The notes below the pieces were generated by a model. That model saw only the letters and a program-made list of their open reading frames with translations, was not told the DNA's origin and did no database searches. From an uncultured cyanobacterium (GTDB lineage Bacteria; Cyanobacteriota; Vampirovibrionia; Gastranaerophilales; Gastranaerophilaceae): DNA of 7,775 nucleotides. Both the position numbers and the translations under genes were made by a program. This document shows positions 5,171-7,775 of this stretch, piece after piece (the first letter of the stretch is position 1; each line of letters begins with the position of its first letter). The DNA lies in contig CAMTNN010000062.1 in NCBI GenBank assembly GCA_947073895.1, forward strand, positions 1-7,775, written 5' to 3'.

Positions 5171-6634
5171 CTATTCTCCGATAAAAATTTCACGGACTTT
5201 TTCTCTATCATCAAAGTGAATAGTTTCATCTGCAAGAATCTGATAATCTTCATGACCTTTGCCCGCAACAAGAACAACATCGTTAGCATTAGCTAATTTA
5301 TAAGCCTCTTTAATTGCAAGTTCTCTATCAGGTTCAACAATAACGTCATTCACACTCTTTAATCCTGCAAGAATATCGGTAATAATCTGTTGAGGGTTTT
5401 CACTTCTAGGGTTATCACTTGTTACAATAACTTTATCCGCATATTGTTCAGCTATCGCACCCATTTTAGGACGTTTAGTAGCGTCTCTGTCACCGCCGCA
5501 GCCGAAGATACAAATCAAATTGCCGCTTTCAGGAGTAATTTCTCTTGCAGCTTTTAAAACATTTTCCAAACCATCAGGAGTGTGAGCATAGTCAACAATT
5601 ACAGTAGGTTTTGTAACTACAATTTCGAATCTTCCTGCAACACCGGAAATTTTTTCTAAAACTCTGATTGATTTTTCAATATCAAAACCGAGAGCTAAAG
5701 CAGTTGTAATAGCCGCAAGAACATTATAAACGGAGAACATACCGTTCATTGCTAATTTTGTTTTATATTCTTGACCTCTGACCACACAAACAAAAGAAGC
5801 TCCGTCATTATCAAAAGAAATATTCTTTGCCATAACATCAGCTTGGCCTGTAACACCGTAAGTATAAGTATTCACAGTAGGTGAAATAACTTCTTTAAAC
5901 CTTTCGGCATACTCATCATCGTTATTGATTACTGCAAAATCACCTGCAACAAGTTCTGAAAACAAAATAGATTTTGCTTTAAAATAGTTATTCATTGTAA
6001 TATGGAAATCCAAATGGTCTTGAGTTAAATTAGTTAACACAGCCCCGTTGAAATCAACATAATCAACACGATGCTGAACTAAAGAATGTGAAGAAACTTC
6101 CATTACAACATTATCAATACATTTTTCATTAATATCCCATAAAAGTTCCTGTAATTCAGGGGCTTGAGGAGTTGTGTGTTTAGCATCTCTGTATTCATCA
6201 TCACTGGAAAACTTATGTCCTAAAGTTCCAATCAATGCGCATTGCTGATTAAAAGCTTCATAAAGTTTTTGGATTAAGTGAGTCACCGTTGTTTTACCAT
6301 TAGTTCCGGTAACACCAATCATATTAAGTTTTCTGGAAGGATTTGCATAAAATTCAGCTGAAATTTGTGCAATAGATTCTTCTGTAGAATTAACAACAAT
6401 CTGCGGAGCATCTATGCTCAATCGTCTTTCAACCACACAAGCTACCGCACCGTTTGCAAGAGCTTCTTCTGCATATTCGTGTCCGTCAACATGTTCACCT
6501 GTTAAACAAATAAACAAATCACCTTCTTGAACTCTTTTTGAATTATATTTAATTCCTTCTATCTCTTTATCAAAGTTTTCTATATTCACTGTTTCAATAA
6601 TGTCTATACTTTTAACTAAATTTCCTAATCTCAT
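5171..6634 (-). CDS. murE: UDP-N-acetylmuramoyl-L-alanyl-D-glutamate--2,6-diaminopimelate ligase
   Basis: Adds meso-diaminopimelate to UDP-MurNAc-L-Ala-D-Glu using ATP, the third amino-acid step in cytoplasmic peptidoglycan precursor synthesis. Its 487 residues are a normal length, with the three Mur-ligase domains in order: an N-terminal UDP-binding domain (about 1-100), a central ATPase domain with GVTGTNGKTT (107-116), HTTP (153-156), EVSSH (179-183) and the lysine that is carbamylated in the family (K221 in NYFKAKSILF), and a C-terminal domain with VDYAHTPDGLE. The DNPR motif (407-410) specifies meso-DAP rather than lysine, and GKGHEDYQ (458-465) follows. ATG at 6634 has AGGGGA just upstream and lies 12 nt after the ftsI stop; the nagA-like gene starts 2 nt after its own stop. 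All catalytic motifs are intact, so the call is secure. Confidence 0.97.
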   Translation of the reverse strand: MRLGNLVKSIDIIETVNIENFDKEIEGIKYNSKRVQEGDLFICLTGEHVDGHEYAEEALANGAVACVVERRLSIDAPQIVVNSTEESIAQISAEFYANPSRKLNMIGVTGTNGKTTVTHLIQKLYEAFNQQCALIGTLGHKFSSDDEYRDAKHTTPQAPELQELLWDINEKCIDNVVMEVSSHSLVQHRVDYVDFNGAVLTNLTQDHLDFHITMNNYFKAKSILFSELVAGDFAVINNDDEYAERFKEVISPTVNTYTYGVTGQADVMAKNISFDNDGASFVCVVRGQEYKTKLAMNGMFSVYNVLAAITTALALGFDIEKSIRVLEKISGVAGRFEIVVTKPTVIVDYAHTPDGLENVLKAAREITPESGNLICIFGCGGDRDATKRPKMGAIAEQYADKVIVTSDNPRSENPQQIITDILAGLKSVNDVIVEPDRELAIKEAYKLANANDVVLVAGKGHEDYQILADETIHFDDREKVREIFIGE

Positions 6635-6646
6635 TATTTCCCCTTT

Positions 6647-7775
6647 TTATTTTTTTATTTTATCAGGCTGCAAATTCAAAATATGTGTAACTTGTGTTGA
6701 AACTTCTTTAAATATCGGAGCTGCAACCGTATTACCCCAAATCTCGCCCCCTTGAGCAGAGTCAACTATTACGTATATTAATACCTGCGGATCACTTGAT
6801 GGCAAATAACCAACAATTGAAGTATACATCTTATTAGTATAACCTGTGCCGTCTTCTTTCGGTTTGATTGAAGTACCGGTTTTAGCTGCAATATTATAAG
6901 AATCCATTTTTATCTGAGATTTACTTCTATTGATACTTTCAGTCAATATATCAGTCAATACTCTTGCATGCTCAGCAGACATTACCTGAGTACGTTTTAC
7001 TTTTATAGCTTCCTCTTCCGGTGAATACTTGATAACATGCGGAGTTACTCTAACCCCGTCATTTGCAATAGCAGAAACAGCAGAAACCATCTGTATAGCA
7101 GTAACAGAAGTACCGTATCCGTAACCCATTGTTGCGTGGTCAGATATATCCCATTTTCTTGCAGGCTTCAAAATCCCTACAGATTCACCCGGAAGGTCGA
7201 TTCCTGTTTTTTCGCCATAACCGAATTTTTTAAGCATTCCATAGAATTCGTCTCTATTCATCATTTGAGCAACCAGAACAGAAGCAACGTTACTTGAGTG
7301 TTCAAATAAATAAACCAAATCTATCATGCCGGGATTCGGGCGTCTTGCATAATCGTAATTCTTAATTTCCCATCCCGCAATCTTGATTTTACCTGTGTCA
7401 TTAACCTTAGAATATCTGTTAATTTTACCCAGCTCCATTGCTGATGCGACAGTAATTGTTTTAAAAGTAGACCCAGGGGGGAAAACATCAGTCAAAGTCC
7501 AGTTTTTTCTCTGAAAACTTGAAGTAGTCTTATAATTATTCGGGTCGAAATTCGGATAAACAGCATAAGCTAAAATTTCACCGTTTTTGGGATTCATTAC
7601 AATTACAGAACCGCCGTCGGCTCTTGTTTCATTTACTTTTTTCTCAATTTCTTTTTCGCAAATGTGCTGGATTGCAGCATCTATTGTTAATGTGACATTT
7701 TCACCTTTCGGATTCATTGTTGTAGCAACAGGGTCGGTTGTGAAATCATAGATAATTTTGCCGTCGCGTGTTTTT
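6647..7775 (-). CDS. ftsI: Class B penicillin-binding protein, septal D,D-transpeptidase (FtsI/PBP3), C-terminal part
   Basis: Cross-links septal peptidoglycan; the catalytic domain normally lies outside the inner membrane behind an N-terminal anchor. The frame stays open to the window end: 19 codons (ending TDPVATT) lie before the ATG at 7717, so that ATG is internal and the gene is cut. About 375 residues remain, essentially the transpeptidase domain. Motifs, numbered from that ATG: VTLTIDAAIQ at the domain start, the SxxK box S83-T-F-K86 (nucleophile codon 7471-7469), SxN as S141-S-N143, and KTG at 279-281 (K codon 6883-6881). No PASTA repeats follow; the chain ends soon after AAPIFKEV. 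The place directly before murE is the classic division/cell-wall order and favours ftsI over other class B PBPs such as SpoVD. The membrane anchor and dimerisation domain are off the window. Confidence 0.94.
   Translation of the reverse strand, partial: KTRDGKIIYDFTTDPVATTMNPKGENVTLTIDAAIQHICEKEIEKKVNETRADGGSVIVMNPKNGEILAYAVYPNFDPNNYKTTSSFQRKNWTLTDVFPPGSTFKTITVASAMELGKINRYSKVNDTGKIKIAGWEIKNYDYARRPNPGMIDLVYLFEHSSNVASVLVAQMMNRDEFYGMLKKFGYGEKTGIDLPGESVGILKPARKWDISDHATMGYGYGTSVTAIQMVSAVSAIANDGVRVTPHVIKYSPEEEAIKVKRTQVMSAEHARVLTDILTESINRSKSQIKMDSYNIAAKTGTSIKPKEDGTGYTNKMYTSIVGYLPSSDPQVLIYVIVDSAQGGEIWGNTVAAPIFKEVSTQVTHILNLQPDKIKK

Noticed and set aside
7715..7717. ATG as the true start of the penicillin-binding protein
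   Set aside because: The frame is open to the window end with sensible coding upstream (KTRDGKIIYDF and so on), and the N-terminal anchor expected of the family must lie beyond the edge.

Overview
The window is AT-rich, gene-dense bacterial DNA. It carries a class III (oxygen-sensitive) ribonucleotide reductase, a septal class B penicillin-binding protein and a MurE with the meso-diaminopimelate recognition motif, so it suggests an anaerobe that builds a DAP-type peptidoglycan wall. The low GC, the anaerobic NrdD and the surface-glycan genes would fit a gut bacterium. A non-photosynthetic cyanobacterial lineage (Gastranaerophilales/Melainabacteria) is my best guess from general impression, but a Firmicute or another anaerobe cannot be excluded.

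Layout. (1) 1-1392, plus strand: C-terminal part of nrdD, cut by the window start, followed by a strong hairpin terminator (about 1395-1429). (2) 1432-2262, minus strand: a GT-A glycosyltransferase, then an overlooked 34-residue single-pass membrane protein whose ribosome binding site overlaps the glycosyltransferase stop. This pair runs into the same hairpin from the other side. (3) 2263-2422: a divergent promoter region holding back-to-back promoters and a 13-bp imperfect direct repeat spaced 23 bp apart. (4) 2423-2812, plus strand: an XRE/Cro-family regulator whose 3' end overlaps the next gene tail to tail. (5) 2781-7775, minus strand: a tight five-gene run, read as ftsI (partial) - murE - nagA-like - panE-like - acylneuraminate cytidylyltransferase, with gaps of 12, 2, -13 and 4 nt.

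How the genes may work together. FtsI and MurE are the usual division and cell-wall pair. The three genes behind them are not standard members of that cluster: a short GlcNAc-6-phosphate deacetylase-like barrel, a ketopantoate-reductase family enzyme and a CMP-sugar activating enzyme. Together they suggest that amino-sugar or surface-glycan metabolism is co-expressed with wall synthesis. The glycosyltransferase/small membrane protein pair and its divergent regulator could be a separate, regulated surface-glycan module. The most notable items are the small membrane protein, the barrel-only NagA, the unusual operon make-up and the repeat in the divergent promoter. I see no CRISPR array, mobile element, tRNA or rRNA.
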